Source: Prevotella sp. (GTDB lineage Bacteria > Bacteroidota > Bacteroidia > Bacteroidales > Bacteroidaceae). From it: 54,793 nucleotides of DNA. Each line of letters opens with the position of its first letter. Position 1 is the first letter of the stretch. This document shows, piece after piece, positions 32,588 through 42,132 of this stretch. The stretch is taken from contig JAFZUS010000213.1 in the NCBI GenBank assembly GCA_017618275.1, positions 1 to 54,793 on the forward strand, written 5' to 3'. The position numbers and the translations under genes are program-made. The notes under the pieces are model-generated. The model did no database searches. It saw nothing but the letters and a program-made list of their open reading frames with translations, and was not told where the DNA came from.

Positions 32588-33172
32588 ATGGCAAGCAACA
32601 ATACCGTCGTGGGATCCAAGATCAAGGGGATCCGCGAGTCAAAGAACCTCTCCATCGAGGAGATTGCAGAGCGTAGTGGTCTTTCCACAGACCAGATCAT
32701 TTCAATTGAGAATGACCAGAATCTGCCCTCATTAGGGCCGCTGATCAAGATAGCCCGTGCCTTAGGTGTCCGTCTGGGAACCTTCATGGACGACAACGAC
32801 GCCCTGGGGCCAGTCGTCACACGTGCCAAGGATCGCGAGGCTGAAAGCAGCATCAGTTTCTCGAACGGTGCCACCGACGCCCGCAAGCACATGGAGTATC
32901 ACCCGTTGGCGCAGCAGAAGGCCGGTCGTCACATGGAACCGTTTGTGATCGACATCAACCCCGAGGAGAGTCCCAATTTCCAACTCTCTGCCCACGAGGG
33001 TGAGGAGTTCATCTACGTGATGCAGGGCGAGGTGGAGATTGTCTATGGCAAAGAGACCTACAACCTGAAAGAGGGCGACAGCATCTTCTACGACTCCATC
33101 GTGAAGCACCACGTGCATGGCGCACCAGGCAAGAGTGCAAAAATCTTAGCAGTAGTTTACATTCCATTCTAA
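32588..33172 (+). CDS. XRE-family regulator with C-terminal cupin
   Basis: A 194-residue DNA-binding protein. The N-terminal helix-turn-helix (VGSKIKGIRESKNLSIEEIAERSGLSTDQIISIENDQNLPSLGPLIKIARAL) is of XRE type. The C-terminal cupin (residues about 110-190) has the HEGEEFIYVMQGEVEIVYG and EGDSIFYDSIVKHHVHG motifs that form a small-molecule pocket. Such regulators often control the neighbouring metabolic genes. Here the next gene is an acyl-CoA synthetase, so an acyl-CoA or fatty-acid signal is a reasonable guess. It has the best promoter of the operon and is immediately followed by a palindromic repeat element. Confidence 0.92.
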   Translation: MASNNTVVGSKIKGIRESKNLSIEEIAERSGLSTDQIISIENDQNLPSLGPLIKIARALGVRLGTFMDDNDALGPVVTRAKDREAESSISFSNGATDARKHMEYHPLAQQKAGRHMEPFVIDINPEESPNFQLSAHEGEEFIYVMQGEVEIVYGKETYNLKEGDSIFYDSIVKHHVHGAPGKSAKILAVVYIPF

Positions 33173-33323
33173 GAGACCTACCCCCATCCCCTCCCTAAAT
33201 GGAGGGGAGTAAAATGATATGTAATTGATTAAATAGGTAATTATTTCTATGGAACAAGATAATAGAAACGATTTTAAAGTATCTACTCCCCTCTCTCATA
33301 GGGAGGGGCCGGGGAAGGGTCCC
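33173..33323. repeat. 151-bp palindromic element spanning the start of the acyl-CoA synthetase gene
   Basis: The left arm (33173-33211) and the right arm (33284-33323) are imperfect inverted copies, each rich in CCCCTCCCTA/TAGGGAGGGG and itself containing a hairpin. The arrangement parallels the mfd elements. It begins directly after the regulator's stop codon and ends 75 bp inside the next open frame. Confidence 0.75.
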
Positions 33324-35039
33324 AAATTAGATATGGCGGGGAGGCCATTGCCTGACAGGACATACCCTGCCGAGACGGGAAGCAAAGGCTATCAGTTGTG
33401 GGAACGGACATTAGGCCAATGGCTCGAATACTGGGCTGAGACCACACCCGATAAGGAATACATCGTCTATTCCGACCGCGACCTCCGCTTCACTTGGAGC
33501 AAGTTCAACGAACGTGTGGACAATCTGGCCAAAGGTCTGATTGCCATCGGCGTGAAGCGCGGCTCAAACGTAGGTATCTGGGCCACCAACGTGCCCGACT
33601 GGCTCACCTTCCTCTACGCCACCGCCAAGATCGGTGCCGTATTAGTGACGGTGAACACCAACTACAAGCAGAACGAACTGGAATATCTCTGCAAGGACTC
33701 CGATATGGAAGTGCTCTGCATCACCGACGGTACATGGGACTGTAACTATGTGGACATGACCTACACAATGCTGCCAGAGTTGAAGACCTGCGAGCGCGGA
33801 CACCTGAACAGCGAACGGTTCCCCTACCTGAAGAACGTGGTGTTCATCGGTATGGAGAAATACCGTGGTATGTACAATACTGCCGAGTTGCTGCTCTTAG
33901 GTCAGAATGTCGAAGACGAGCAACTCAACGAGATGAAGAGCAAGGTGACCTGCTACGATGTCTGCAACATGCAGTACACCTCAGGTACCACAGGCTTCCC
34001 CAAGGGCGTGATGCTCACCCACTACGGCATTGCCAACGACGGCTACTTCACAGGCGAGAATATGGGCTTTACGCAGGATGACAAACTCTGCGTCTGTGTG
34101 CCCCTGTTCCACTGCTTCGGTGTGGTGCTCGCCACGATGAACTGTCTGACGCACGGTTGTACGGAGGTGATGGTGGAGAAGTTCGACCCCCTCGTGGTGC
34201 TCGCCTCCATCCATAAAGAAAGGTGTACGGCTGTCTATGGCGTGCCCACGATGTTCATCGCCGAACTCAACCACCCGATGTTCTCGATGTTCGACCTGAC
34301 CTGCCTGCGCACGGGTATCATGGCCGGCTCGCTCTGTCCGGTGGAACTGATGAAGCAGGTATCAGAGAAGATGTATATGACCATCACCAGCGTGTACGGA
34401 CTTACAGAGAGTTCTCCTGGTATGACACAGACCTGTCTGAACGACACCTTCGAACAGCGTTGTACGACGGTAGGACGCGACTTCCCCTTTGTCGACGTGA
34501 AGGTGCTCGACCCCGAGACGGGCGAGGAATGTCCCGTCGGTGTGCAGGGTGAGATGTGCTGTAAGGGCTTCAACGTGATGAAGGGCTACTACAAGAATCC
34601 TGAGGCTACGGCTGAGGTGATTGACAAGAACGGCTACCTGCACTCAGGCGACCTGGGTGTGAAGGACGAGGAGGGCTTCTACAAGATCACAGGTCGTATC
34701 AAGGATATGATCATCCGAGGCGGTGAGAATATCTATCCGCGCGAAATCGAGGAGTTCCTCTACCACATGCCTGGCATCCGTGATGTACAGGTGGCTGCCG
34801 TACCATCCAAGAAATACGGCGAGGCCGTGGGTGCATTCATCATCCTCGAGGAGGGTGTGAAGATGGAGCCAGAGGATGTGCAGGAGTTCTGTCGTGGAAA
34901 GATTGCACGCTACAAGATTCCGAAGTACGTGTTCTTCATCGACCAGTTCCCGCTGACGGGCTCTGGCAAGATACAGAAGTTCAAACTCAAGGAGATGAGT
35001 CTGGAACTCTGCAAGAAATTCGGCTATGAAGTGATTTAA
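33249..35039 (+). CDS. Acyl-CoA synthetase (AMP-forming), with repeat-derived N-terminus
   Basis: A 596-residue ANL-superfamily ligase that activates a fatty acid through acyl-AMP to acyl-CoA. Motifs: [16 protein letters not shown] (ATP-binding), [40 protein letters not shown] (hinge) and C-terminal [10 protein letters not shown] with catalytic Lys. Conserved sequence begins near [31 protein letters not shown]. The first 25 codons, including [13 protein letters not shown], come from the palindromic element, and ATG 33249 lies in its centre. ATG 33333 ([10 protein letters not shown]) may be the original start. It is followed at 16 bp by pepT. Confidence 0.9.
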   Translation: MEQDNRNDFKVSTPLSHREGPGKGPKLDMAGRPLPDRTYPAETGSKGYQLWERTLGQWLEYWAETTPDKEYIVYSDRDLRFTWSKFNERVDNLAKGLIAIGVKRGSNVGIWATNVPDWLTFLYATAKIGAVLVTVNTNYKQNELEYLCKDSDMEVLCITDGTWDCNYVDMTYTMLPELKTCERGHLNSERFPYLKNVVFIGMEKYRGMYNTAELLLLGQNVEDEQLNEMKSKVTCYDVCNMQYTSGTTGFPKGVMLTHYGIANDGYFTGENMGFTQDDKLCVCVPLFHCFGVVLATMNCLTHGCTEVMVEKFDPLVVLASIHKERCTAVYGVPTMFIAELNHPMFSMFDLTCLRTGIMAGSLCPVELMKQVSEKMYMTITSVYGLTESSPGMTQTCLNDTFEQRCTTVGRDFPFVDVKVLDPETGEECPVGVQGEMCCKGFNVMKGYYKNPEATAEVIDKNGYLHSGDLGVKDEEGFYKITGRIKDMIIRGGENIYPREIEEFLYHMPGIRDVQVAAVPSKKYGEAVGAFIILEEGVKMEPEDVQEFCRGKIARYKIPKYVFFIDQFPLTGSGKIQKFKLKEMSLELCKKFGYEVI

Positions 35040-35055
35040 TTCTTAACAACAAAAT

Positions 35056-36279
35056 ATGGATATTACCGAACGGTTCTTAAACTACACCAAGTTCGACACG
35101 CAGTCGGCTGAGGACAGCGAGAGCGTGCCAAGTACCCCGAAACAACTGGTCTTCGCAGCGTATCTGAAGAAAGAACTCGAGAACGAAGGACTGGAAGACG
35201 TGGAACTCGACGAGAAGGGTTATCTGTATGCCACCCTTCCCTCGAACATCAAGGAGAAGGTGCCTACCATCGGCTTCATCTCCCACTACGACACCAGCCC
35301 CGACTGTTCCGGTGCCGACATCAAACCACAGATCGTACATAACTACAACGGGGGCGAGATCCTGCTCTCGGAAGGCATCATCAGCAGTCCGAAGAAATTC
35401 CCAGAACTGCTGCACCATACGGGCGAGGATCTCATCGTGACCGACGGCCACACGCTGTTGGGGGCCGACGACAAGGCCGGTATCGCAGAGATCGTGCAGG
35501 CCATGTGCTGGTTGCGCGACCACAAGGAGATCCGTCACGGTGACATCCGTATCGCCTTCAATCCCGACGAGGAGATCGGCATGGGTGCCCACCACTTCGA
35601 TGTGGAGAAGTTCGGTTGCGAATGGGCCTACACGATGGATGGCGGTGACCTGGGCGAACTGGAGTTCGAGAATTTCAACGCCGCTTCAGCCAAGATCACC
35701 ATCAAGGGCATCAGCGTACATCCAGGCTATGCCAAAGGGAAAATGGTGAACGCCAACGCCCTGGCTGCGGAGTTTGCCAAGATGCTGCCTGCTGACGAGA
35801 CACCGGAGACAACGGAAGGCTATCAGGGATTCTACCACCTGTTGGGCATCCAGTCGAACATCGAGGAGGCCAAGATGAGTTACATCATCCGCGACCACGA
35901 CAGAGAGATCTTCGAAGACCGCAAGCGCTTTATCCAGCGCTGTGCCGACAGGATGAACGAGCAATACGGTGAGGGAACCGTCATCTGTGAGGTGAAGGAC
36001 CAATATTATAATATGAAGGAGAAGATTGACCCGCAGATGCATGTCATCGATATCGTACTGCATGCCATGCAGGCCTGCGAGGTGGCTCCGAAGGTACGAC
36101 CCATCCGAGGCGGTACCGATGGTGCGCAACTCTCGTTCAAGGGTCTCCCCTGCCCCAACATCTTCGCTGGTGGTGTCAACTTCCACGGCCCGTATGAGTT
36201 CGTTTCCATCCAGTCGATGGAGAAAGCCATGCAGGTCATCGTGAAGATATGCGAAATCGTAGCCGACTTTAACAACTAA
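35056..36279 (+). CDS. pepT: Peptidase T (tripeptide aminopeptidase)
   Basis: A 407-residue cytosolic M20 zinc aminopeptidase that releases the N-terminal residue of tripeptides. Metal and catalytic motifs: [54 protein letters not shown] and [14 protein letters not shown]. Length and order match PepT. It lies 16 bp after the acyl-CoA synthetase and 11 bp before the antiporter, so it is probably co-transcribed. Confidence 0.96.
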   Translation: MDITERFLNYTKFDTQSAEDSESVPSTPKQLVFAAYLKKELENEGLEDVELDEKGYLYATLPSNIKEKVPTIGFISHYDTSPDCSGADIKPQIVHNYNGGEILLSEGIISSPKKFPELLHHTGEDLIVTDGHTLLGADDKAGIAEIVQAMCWLRDHKEIRHGDIRIAFNPDEEIGMGAHHFDVEKFGCEWAYTMDGGDLGELEFENFNAASAKITIKGISVHPGYAKGKMVNANALAAEFAKMLPADETPETTEGYQGFYHLLGIQSNIEEAKMSYIIRDHDREIFEDRKRFIQRCADRMNEQYGEGTVICEVKDQYYNMKEKIDPQMHVIDIVLHAMQACEVAPKVRPIRGGTDGAQLSFKGLPCPNIFAGGVNFHGPYEFVSIQSMEKAMQVIVKICEIVADFNN

Positions 36280-36290
36280 GGACTACACTT

Positions 36291-38549
36291 ATGGGAGAAA
36301 TTCCAGCATTGGTAAATGACCTGGCGCTGATACTGGTTGTTGCTGGCATCGTGACGCTGTTGTTCAAGAAACTCAAACAACCGTTGGTTTTAGGTTATGT
36401 CGTGGCTGGTTTTCTGGTGAGTCCCCACATGCCCTATACGGCATCGGTTGTCGACTTGGAGAACATCCATCTTTGGTCAGACCTCGGTGTGATGTTCCTG
36501 CTTTTCTCACTGGGACTTGACTTCTCATTCAAGAAAATCCTGAAGATGGGCGCCTCGCCGATCATCACCACGTGTACCACCATCTTCTGTATGATGATGT
36601 TGGGCATCATCGTGGGTCACCTTTTCGGATGGGCCAAGATGGACTGCATCTTTCTGGGCGGTATGCTCGCCATGTCATCGACAACCATTATATACAAAGC
36701 CTTTGACGACCTGGGACTCCGACAGCAGCAATTTGCCGGACGCGTGATGAGTGTGCTGATACTGGAAGACATCCTCGCCATCGTCATGATGGTACTGCTG
36801 AGTGCCATCGCCAGCGGTAAGGAATTGGGCGGTGGCGAGATGATCAACAGCATCTGGAGGATTGTGTTCTTCCTCGTGCTCTGGCTGGTCGTCGGAATCT
36901 TTGCCATTCCCATTTTCCTACGACGTGTCAGATACCTCATCAACAACGAGGTGTTGCTCATCGTATCGTTAGGACTCTGCTGTGCGATGGCAGTATTCTC
37001 TGCTGAGGTTGGTTTCTCCTCTGCCTTCGGTGCCTTTATCATGGGCAGTATCCTGGCAGAGACCATCGAGGCTGAAAAGATCATCAAACTGGTGGAGCCC
37101 GTGAAGAACCTCTTCGGTGCAATCTTCTTCGTGTCGGTGGGTATGCTCGTCGACCCGATGATCCTCGTGGAATACGCCTTGCCTATCTTCCTACTGGTCA
37201 TGACCATCCTCGTAGGACAGGCTATTTTCGGCACCTTCTCCTTCATGGTGGGAGGCGAGAGCCTGAAGTCAGCCATCCGATGCGGATTCTCAATGGCTCA
37301 GATCGGTGAGTTTTCATTTATCATCGCCTCACTGGGCCTCTCGCTCCACGTCATTGGCGATTTCCTCTATCCGGTAGTGGTGGCCGTATCCGTTATTACG
37401 ACATTCCTCACACCTTACATGATACGGTTTGCCACACCGGTTTATAACCATCTGGAGAAACGACTACCCAACAAACTCATCCAATCGATGAACCACCTGT
37501 CGATGAACCAGACGGGTGCACAGGAGAACAGTCTGTGGAAGCAGTTGCTGACACAGATGGCAATGAATACGTTTGTCTACTCCATCCTTTCTTCAGCCGT
37601 TATTGCACTGATGTTCACCTTCGCGCTGCCGTTCATGCAGAAACTGTTGCCCGGTGAGGATCTGCGCATCTATGCCAACACCATCACTGGTGTGCTCACT
37701 ATACTGTTCATCGCTCCATTCCTCCGTGCAATGGTCATGAAAAAGAACAAAAGCGAGGAGTGGAAGGCCCTCTGGGCAAAGAGCAACCGCAACCGTCTGC
37801 CACTGATGTTTACCATCCTCGTGCGTGTCATCTTTGCCGTCAATTTCATCTTCTATATCTGTCACTATCTGACTCATTTCGCCAATGCCCTGATCATCAC
37901 CATTGGATTCGTTGTTATAGGATTGATTGTCCTCTCGCGCTGGATCAAGAAAAGGAGTATCTCTTTGGAGCGCCTCTTCATCCTCAACCTGCGTAGTCGC
38001 GACATCGAGGCACAGGTACATGGAAAGAAACGTCCGCTCTACGAAGGCAAGTTGCTGGACCGTGATATCCACATCGCCGACTTTGAGGTTCCCAGTAACA
38101 GCGGCTGGATGGGGCAGACGCTCAAGCAACTGAACTTAGGACAGAAATATGGTGTCCACGTGAGTAGTATCCTGCGTGGCGGATGGCGTTTGAACATCCC
38201 TGACGGCGACTATGTCATCTTCCCAAACGATGTCCTGCAAGTCATCGGTAGTGACCAGCAGTTCTCTACCTTCCGCGAGGCCCTGCAGAACAGTCTTATT
38301 GGCGAGGATCCCGATTTGGAGAGCCGTGAAATGAAACTGCGCCAGATGATTATCGGCAGCGATAGTCCCTTCATCGGCAAGACTCTTATCGAGAGCAAGA
38401 TCCGCGACCTCTACAGTTGTATGGTCGTCGGTCTGGAGGAAGGCAAGGAAAGCCTGTCGCCCTTCAAACCCAACAGGAAATTCCAGGAAGGCGATATCAT
38501 CTGGATTGTCGGTGAGGAGGAATCCCTCAACGAACTCATGAAACTCTGA
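36291..38549 (+). CDS. KefB/CPA2-type cation:proton antiporter with two RCK-C domains
   Basis: A 752-residue inner-membrane transporter. Residues 1 to about 400 hold the CPA2 antiporter fold of some 12 helices, with the LLFSLGLDFSFKKIL and GFSSAFGAFIMGSILAET regions. A second group of about four or five helices (430-560) follows, not usual in KefB. Two TrkA-C (RCK_C) domains end the protein (about 595-665 and 680-750: GWMGQTLKQLNLGQKYGV and FIGKTLIESKIRDLYS). There is no NAD-binding TrkA-N domain, so control by a nucleotide bound only at RCK_C modules (for example a cyclic dinucleotide) is possible but not shown. Last gene of its operon. Confidence 0.88.
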   Translation: MGEIPALVNDLALILVVAGIVTLLFKKLKQPLVLGYVVAGFLVSPHMPYTASVVDLENIHLWSDLGVMFLLFSLGLDFSFKKILKMGASPIITTCTTIFCMMMLGIIVGHLFGWAKMDCIFLGGMLAMSSTTIIYKAFDDLGLRQQQFAGRVMSVLILEDILAIVMMVLLSAIASGKELGGGEMINSIWRIVFFLVLWLVVGIFAIPIFLRRVRYLINNEVLLIVSLGLCCAMAVFSAEVGFSSAFGAFIMGSILAETIEAEKIIKLVEPVKNLFGAIFFVSVGMLVDPMILVEYALPIFLLVMTILVGQAIFGTFSFMVGGESLKSAIRCGFSMAQIGEFSFIIASLGLSLHVIGDFLYPVVVAVSVITTFLTPYMIRFATPVYNHLEKRLPNKLIQSMNHLSMNQTGAQENSLWKQLLTQMAMNTFVYSILSSAVIALMFTFALPFMQKLLPGEDLRIYANTITGVLTILFIAPFLRAMVMKKNKSEEWKALWAKSNRNRLPLMFTILVRVIFAVNFIFYICHYLTHFANALIITIGFVVIGLIVLSRWIKKRSISLERLFILNLRSRDIEAQVHGKKRPLYEGKLLDRDIHIADFEVPSNSGWMGQTLKQLNLGQKYGVHVSSILRGGWRLNIPDGDYVIFPNDVLQVIGSDQQFSTFREALQNSLIGEDPDLESREMKLRQMIIGSDSPFIGKTLIESKIRDLYSCMVVGLEEGKESLSPFKPNRKFQEGDIIWIVGEEESLNELMKL

Positions 38550-38571
38550 CGTTATTCCTTTGACGTTCTTC

Positions 38572-41535
38572 TTAGTACCACTGCACGGCATTGGTATAGC
38601 CGCTGCGCTTGTCGTACTTAAGGGCGTCGGTAAGGGTGGCCGCGTTACAACGGAAGGAGAAGTTGTAACTGGTATAGGGGAAGAGCGTCACCTGACACGA
38701 CATGTTGAAGCAATGCAGATCGCGTGAGAGTGAGGCGACGGTCATGGAGATCTTTTTATTGTCGAAGTCGTAGCCGCTGGAGAAATTGATGTTCCAGCCC
38801 TCACTGAGGCGGAGATTACCACTGACATTCAAGTTCTGGTTGAACACATAGGGATAGCGCATCCTCTCGTAGTTGAAATTCGTGTTGCCCTCACGCATTG
38901 AGATACTGTAACCGATGGAGAGAGAGAAGGGTAGCGAGAAAGCCATATAGCCGTCCTCATCGGTATCGGCCTTTACCTTGGCTTTTGCACCATGCTTGCC
39001 TCGCTCCATCTCCTTGTCAATATTGGTTTCCACCCCATTATCCCACTCATCGTCGTCCTCTTTGTCTTTATCGTCCTTGTCATTGTCTTTATCGACCTTC
39101 TCGCCACGCAGACGCTTGAAGAGATTAGTGAGTTTTTGGTTGTCGAGGGTATAGGAGAGACTCTGCGTAATACCCTGGAAACGACCAATCTTACCTTGTC
39201 CCCAATAGGTAGTATGCTCACTGATTCGTGGTGTAGCGCCCACACTGTCGGCTTCATATACATAGGAGGCAAAGACGGCATTGAGGTTGAAAGTGTAACG
39301 CTTCGAGAGTTTCAGTCGCAGACGGGTGTTGAGATCGCTCCACGGACGAACCTTCGCTGCCATGTTATAACTCATCGAGAATCCTAATTCGTCGATGAGG
39401 GAGATCTTCTTCAGCGAGTCATCCTTGTTTCTCATCTTCATCTCGAGGTTGTTTCCTATGTCGACATTGATGCTTCCGGAAATGCCCTTTGAGGGAGCAG
39501 ATACGCCACCGACATTATAAGGTGAATACTCCACCAGCGATACGTTACCGTCGGCATCTGTCTTCTGGTAAGTCTCGTAGTAGCCATAGCGCGAGGCACC
39601 GAAGTCAGGATGGTAGGAGAAACTGACCTTCGGAGTGATGACATGACGGATCTGGTCGATCTTGTCGCCGAAGAGTTTACGGTTGGGAATCCAGTAGCCA
39701 TAGAGTTTCGTGGAGAGCGACACACTCATGTCCCAGTTGTAGACATTATAGAATCCACTAATGGTGTCGGTGATCTCCTGTTGATTAGCCTCATCCCACC
39801 GCTTCGACTGCTTGATAAACGATGTCTGGTCAGTAAGTGTAAACGAGGGGTTGATGCTCAGATAACCAAACGCCGTGAAACTGGCCTGGATAGGTATGGA
39901 GTGCCTCATGTTGTTCTGCCAGTCCTTGGTGAAACTGGAATGCAGGAGTTGACTCTCCTTGGTCTTGATACGGTTGTTGAACGTACCAGTATAACTCATA
40001 TTGATCTTCTCGTACCAGCGCTCCTTGCCTGCGGCTTTCTTGCGCTTGAAGGGGTAGAACCGCGCCAGTGAGATGCTCATGTTGGGCAGGGTCATCTCAA
40101 GGATTGAGTCGCGCATGTTCTGCGCCACGTCGGCCTGCATGCTCAGCGACAGTCCGATACTGGAGAACCTAGTGCTCCAGTTGATTGACGAGGTTCGGGT
40201 GGTCTGAGTCATAGCCTGGGGGTTGTACATTGACGTGAGGTTGTTTTGCTCGAAACTTTGCGAAGCATAGTTCACACTGGCCGTCAGGGTTTTGTAGGGG
40301 TTGGCCTTAGCATCCTGCGAGTGACGCCACTGGAGTTTGAAACTGGTCGTCTTGGAGTAGTCGGGCATGTTCTTCTCACCATTGATGGTATTCTGGTAGT
40401 TGAAGTAGAAAGAACCGTTGTACTTATAGCGCTTCCTATAGTTCGAGGCGGCTGAGAGGCCCCAAGAGCCCTTGGTATAAATCTCGCCCAGGAGTTTCAG
40501 GTCCATCTTGTCGCTCACGGCGAAGTAGTAGCCACCATCGCGCAGGTAGAATCCACGTGATGTCTCATCGCCGTATGTCGGCATGATAAATCCACTGGAA
40601 TAACTCTTGGTAAAGGGGAAGAAACCATAGGGGATAGCCAACGGCAACGGCACATCGGCCACCACCAGATAGGCAGGACCGAACACGACATCCTTGCCTG
40701 GACGAACCTTGGCACGCGACATGGCAATGTAGAAGTCGGGATGGGGGTCGTCACAAGTGGTATAGCGTCCGTGTTCGAGGAACATCTCCCCGTCAGCACC
40801 ACGCTTGGAGTGCTCACTGGTCAGATAACCGTCCTCCTGTTGGGTATAGACATCAGTAATAAAGCCTTTCTTGGTCTTGAAGTTGAACATCATCTCCGTC
40901 TGCTCATATTGGTCGCTACCCATCTTAAAGACTGGGGTACCAGTGAGTTGCTGCGTGGTGGAGTCCATCTTACCCGTAGCATAGACCACATTGCTATCGA
41001 GGTTCATGTGGATGTTCTCGCTGGCCAAATCCATATTCGTATATTTCACCTTCGAGTTACCATAGAGATGAGCGGTGGCGTTGGAGGCATCATAAGTGAG
41101 CGAGTCGTCGGCAGAATACTCAACGGGCGCATCAATACCGTTCTTACGTCTTTTGTTGATGCTATCACGTGCCAACGAGTCGTCGACGGCCTTATTGTGC
41201 TTGTAGATGGCCAGTTCGATAGAGTCCATCGTCGTGGTGTCACGCTTGATCTTGATAGCCGCCTCAGCCCCAGGAGGAACAATCGTGTCCTGCGGAACCT
41301 CAGTATCTGTAAGAGAGTCGTCACCTTTCTCCTGACTTCCACTGATACTATCAAGCAAGGCTGGAAGGGTCACAGAATCTGCCGCTATCGAGGGTGTCTT
41401 GATTTCAGGCAACGACACCACTCTACCCGACTGCACTACCTCTGGAATTTTCCCCGGAGGCAACGTAGAAGTTGTGCACGCCATCATCAGGATGAAGGCG
41501 CAGAGTATCGACAGAGTAACAGATTTCTGTTTCAC
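38572..41535 (-). CDS. lptD: LPS assembly outer-membrane protein LptD-like
   Basis: A 987-residue envelope protein. The N-terminal export signal ends near ILMMACTTST, so it could be a lipoprotein. The periplasmic OstA-like part (VEYSADDSLTYDASNATAHLYGNSKVKY) forms the jellyroll that receives LPS. The LptD core follows (YGFFPFTKSYSSGFIMPTYGDE) and runs into a long beta-barrel rich in alternating aromatic strands. The family places LPS in the outer leaflet with LptE. An acidic/basic stretch (DKDNDKDDKDKEDDDEWD) interrupts the barrel, probably as a surface loop. The predicted start is GTG 5 nt after the promoter box, so the transcript may be leaderless. It is convergent with kefB. Confidence 0.87.
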   Translation of the reverse strand: MKQKSVTLSILCAFILMMACTTSTLPPGKIPEVVQSGRVVSLPEIKTPSIAADSVTLPALLDSISGSQEKGDDSLTDTEVPQDTIVPPGAEAAIKIKRDTTTMDSIELAIYKHNKAVDDSLARDSINKRRKNGIDAPVEYSADDSLTYDASNATAHLYGNSKVKYTNMDLASENIHMNLDSNVVYATGKMDSTTQQLTGTPVFKMGSDQYEQTEMMFNFKTKKGFITDVYTQQEDGYLTSEHSKRGADGEMFLEHGRYTTCDDPHPDFYIAMSRAKVRPGKDVVFGPAYLVVADVPLPLAIPYGFFPFTKSYSSGFIMPTYGDETSRGFYLRDGGYYFAVSDKMDLKLLGEIYTKGSWGLSAASNYRKRYKYNGSFYFNYQNTINGEKNMPDYSKTTSFKLQWRHSQDAKANPYKTLTASVNYASQSFEQNNLTSMYNPQAMTQTTRTSSINWSTRFSSIGLSLSMQADVAQNMRDSILEMTLPNMSISLARFYPFKRKKAAGKERWYEKINMSYTGTFNNRIKTKESQLLHSSFTKDWQNNMRHSIPIQASFTAFGYLSINPSFTLTDQTSFIKQSKRWDEANQQEITDTISGFYNVYNWDMSVSLSTKLYGYWIPNRKLFGDKIDQIRHVITPKVSFSYHPDFGASRYGYYETYQKTDADGNVSLVEYSPYNVGGVSAPSKGISGSINVDIGNNLEMKMRNKDDSLKKISLIDELGFSMSYNMAAKVRPWSDLNTRLRLKLSKRYTFNLNAVFASYVYEADSVGATPRISEHTTYWGQGKIGRFQGITQSLSYTLDNQKLTNLFKRLRGEKVDKDNDKDDKDKEDDDEWDNGVETNIDKEMERGKHGAKAKVKADTDEDGYMAFSLPFSLSIGYSISMREGNTNFNYERMRYPYVFNQNLNVSGNLRLSEGWNINFSSGYDFDNKKISMTVASLSRDLHCFNMSCQVTLFPYTSYNFSFRCNAATLTDALKYDKRSGYTNAVQWY

Positions 41536-41540
41536 GGTTG

Positions 41541-41548
41541 CAAAGGTA
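41541..41548 (-). promoter_or_regulatory. -7 promoter box of lptD
   Basis: Minus-strand TACCTTTG followed by CAACC and then the GTG start. Confidence 0.55.
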
Positions 41549-41592
41549 CAGCAAAAAAAACGAATATCCGCTGATTTGCGGATATTTTAACG

Positions 41593-42132
41593 TTATTCAA
41601 ACATTTTTGCCCATCCAAGGAAACGGCTGACACCCTCCTGACCGAACTTCTCCAGACTCTGGGCGGCTTCGACTACCGTGCGCTCGCGCTCTGGATGCGT
41701 CTTCGAATAGAATTTATCGGCATAGCAGACCACTTGTTCCTCCAATGCCTCTGGCTCGAAACGGACATCCAAGGGCAACGGCAGTTGTTGACGCTCTATC
41801 TGTTCGCGACTCAGTCCTGTGCCAGTGTGCCGTTCACAAACCAGCGCATGGCGCTCCCATCCTTCACTACGGAGAATCTGTCCGCCGATGAATCCATGAC
41901 GGATATAGGGTTCTGTGCCGAAGCACTGGATACTGGGTGCATCGCAACGGAAGATGCCGATGTCGTGCAGCATGGCAGCCTCCTCCAAGAACTCCTCGTC
42001 GAGTCTCAATTCAGGATGCGCTATGGCAATCTTCAGGCAACGGTCAGCCACCTGACGGGAGTGTATCAGCAATATCCGTCGGAGTTCATTCTCCGACGGA
42101 TAGTACTTATCGATGATTGACTGATAGTCCAT
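41593..42132 (-). CDS. HD-domain metal-dependent phosphohydrolase
   Basis: A 179-residue HD-family protein. His24 (LLIHSRQVADRC), the His56-Asp57 pair in AAMLHDIGIF and the later CERHTGTGLSREQI form the metal site; CYADKFYSKT carries the last Asp. Small HDIG proteins of this type occur across Bacteroidetes as nucleotide or phosphate-ester hydrolases, but the substrate is not known. Its ATG shares a base with the stop of the carboxyltransferase gene, so it is translationally coupled to it. Confidence 0.85.
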   Translation of the reverse strand: MDYQSIIDKYYPSENELRRILLIHSRQVADRCLKIAIAHPELRLDEEFLEEAAMLHDIGIFRCDAPSIQCFGTEPYIRHGFIGGQILRSEGWERHALVCERHTGTGLSREQIERQQLPLPLDVRFEPEALEEQVVCYADKFYSKTHPERERTVVEAAQSLEKFGQEGVSRFLGWAKMFE

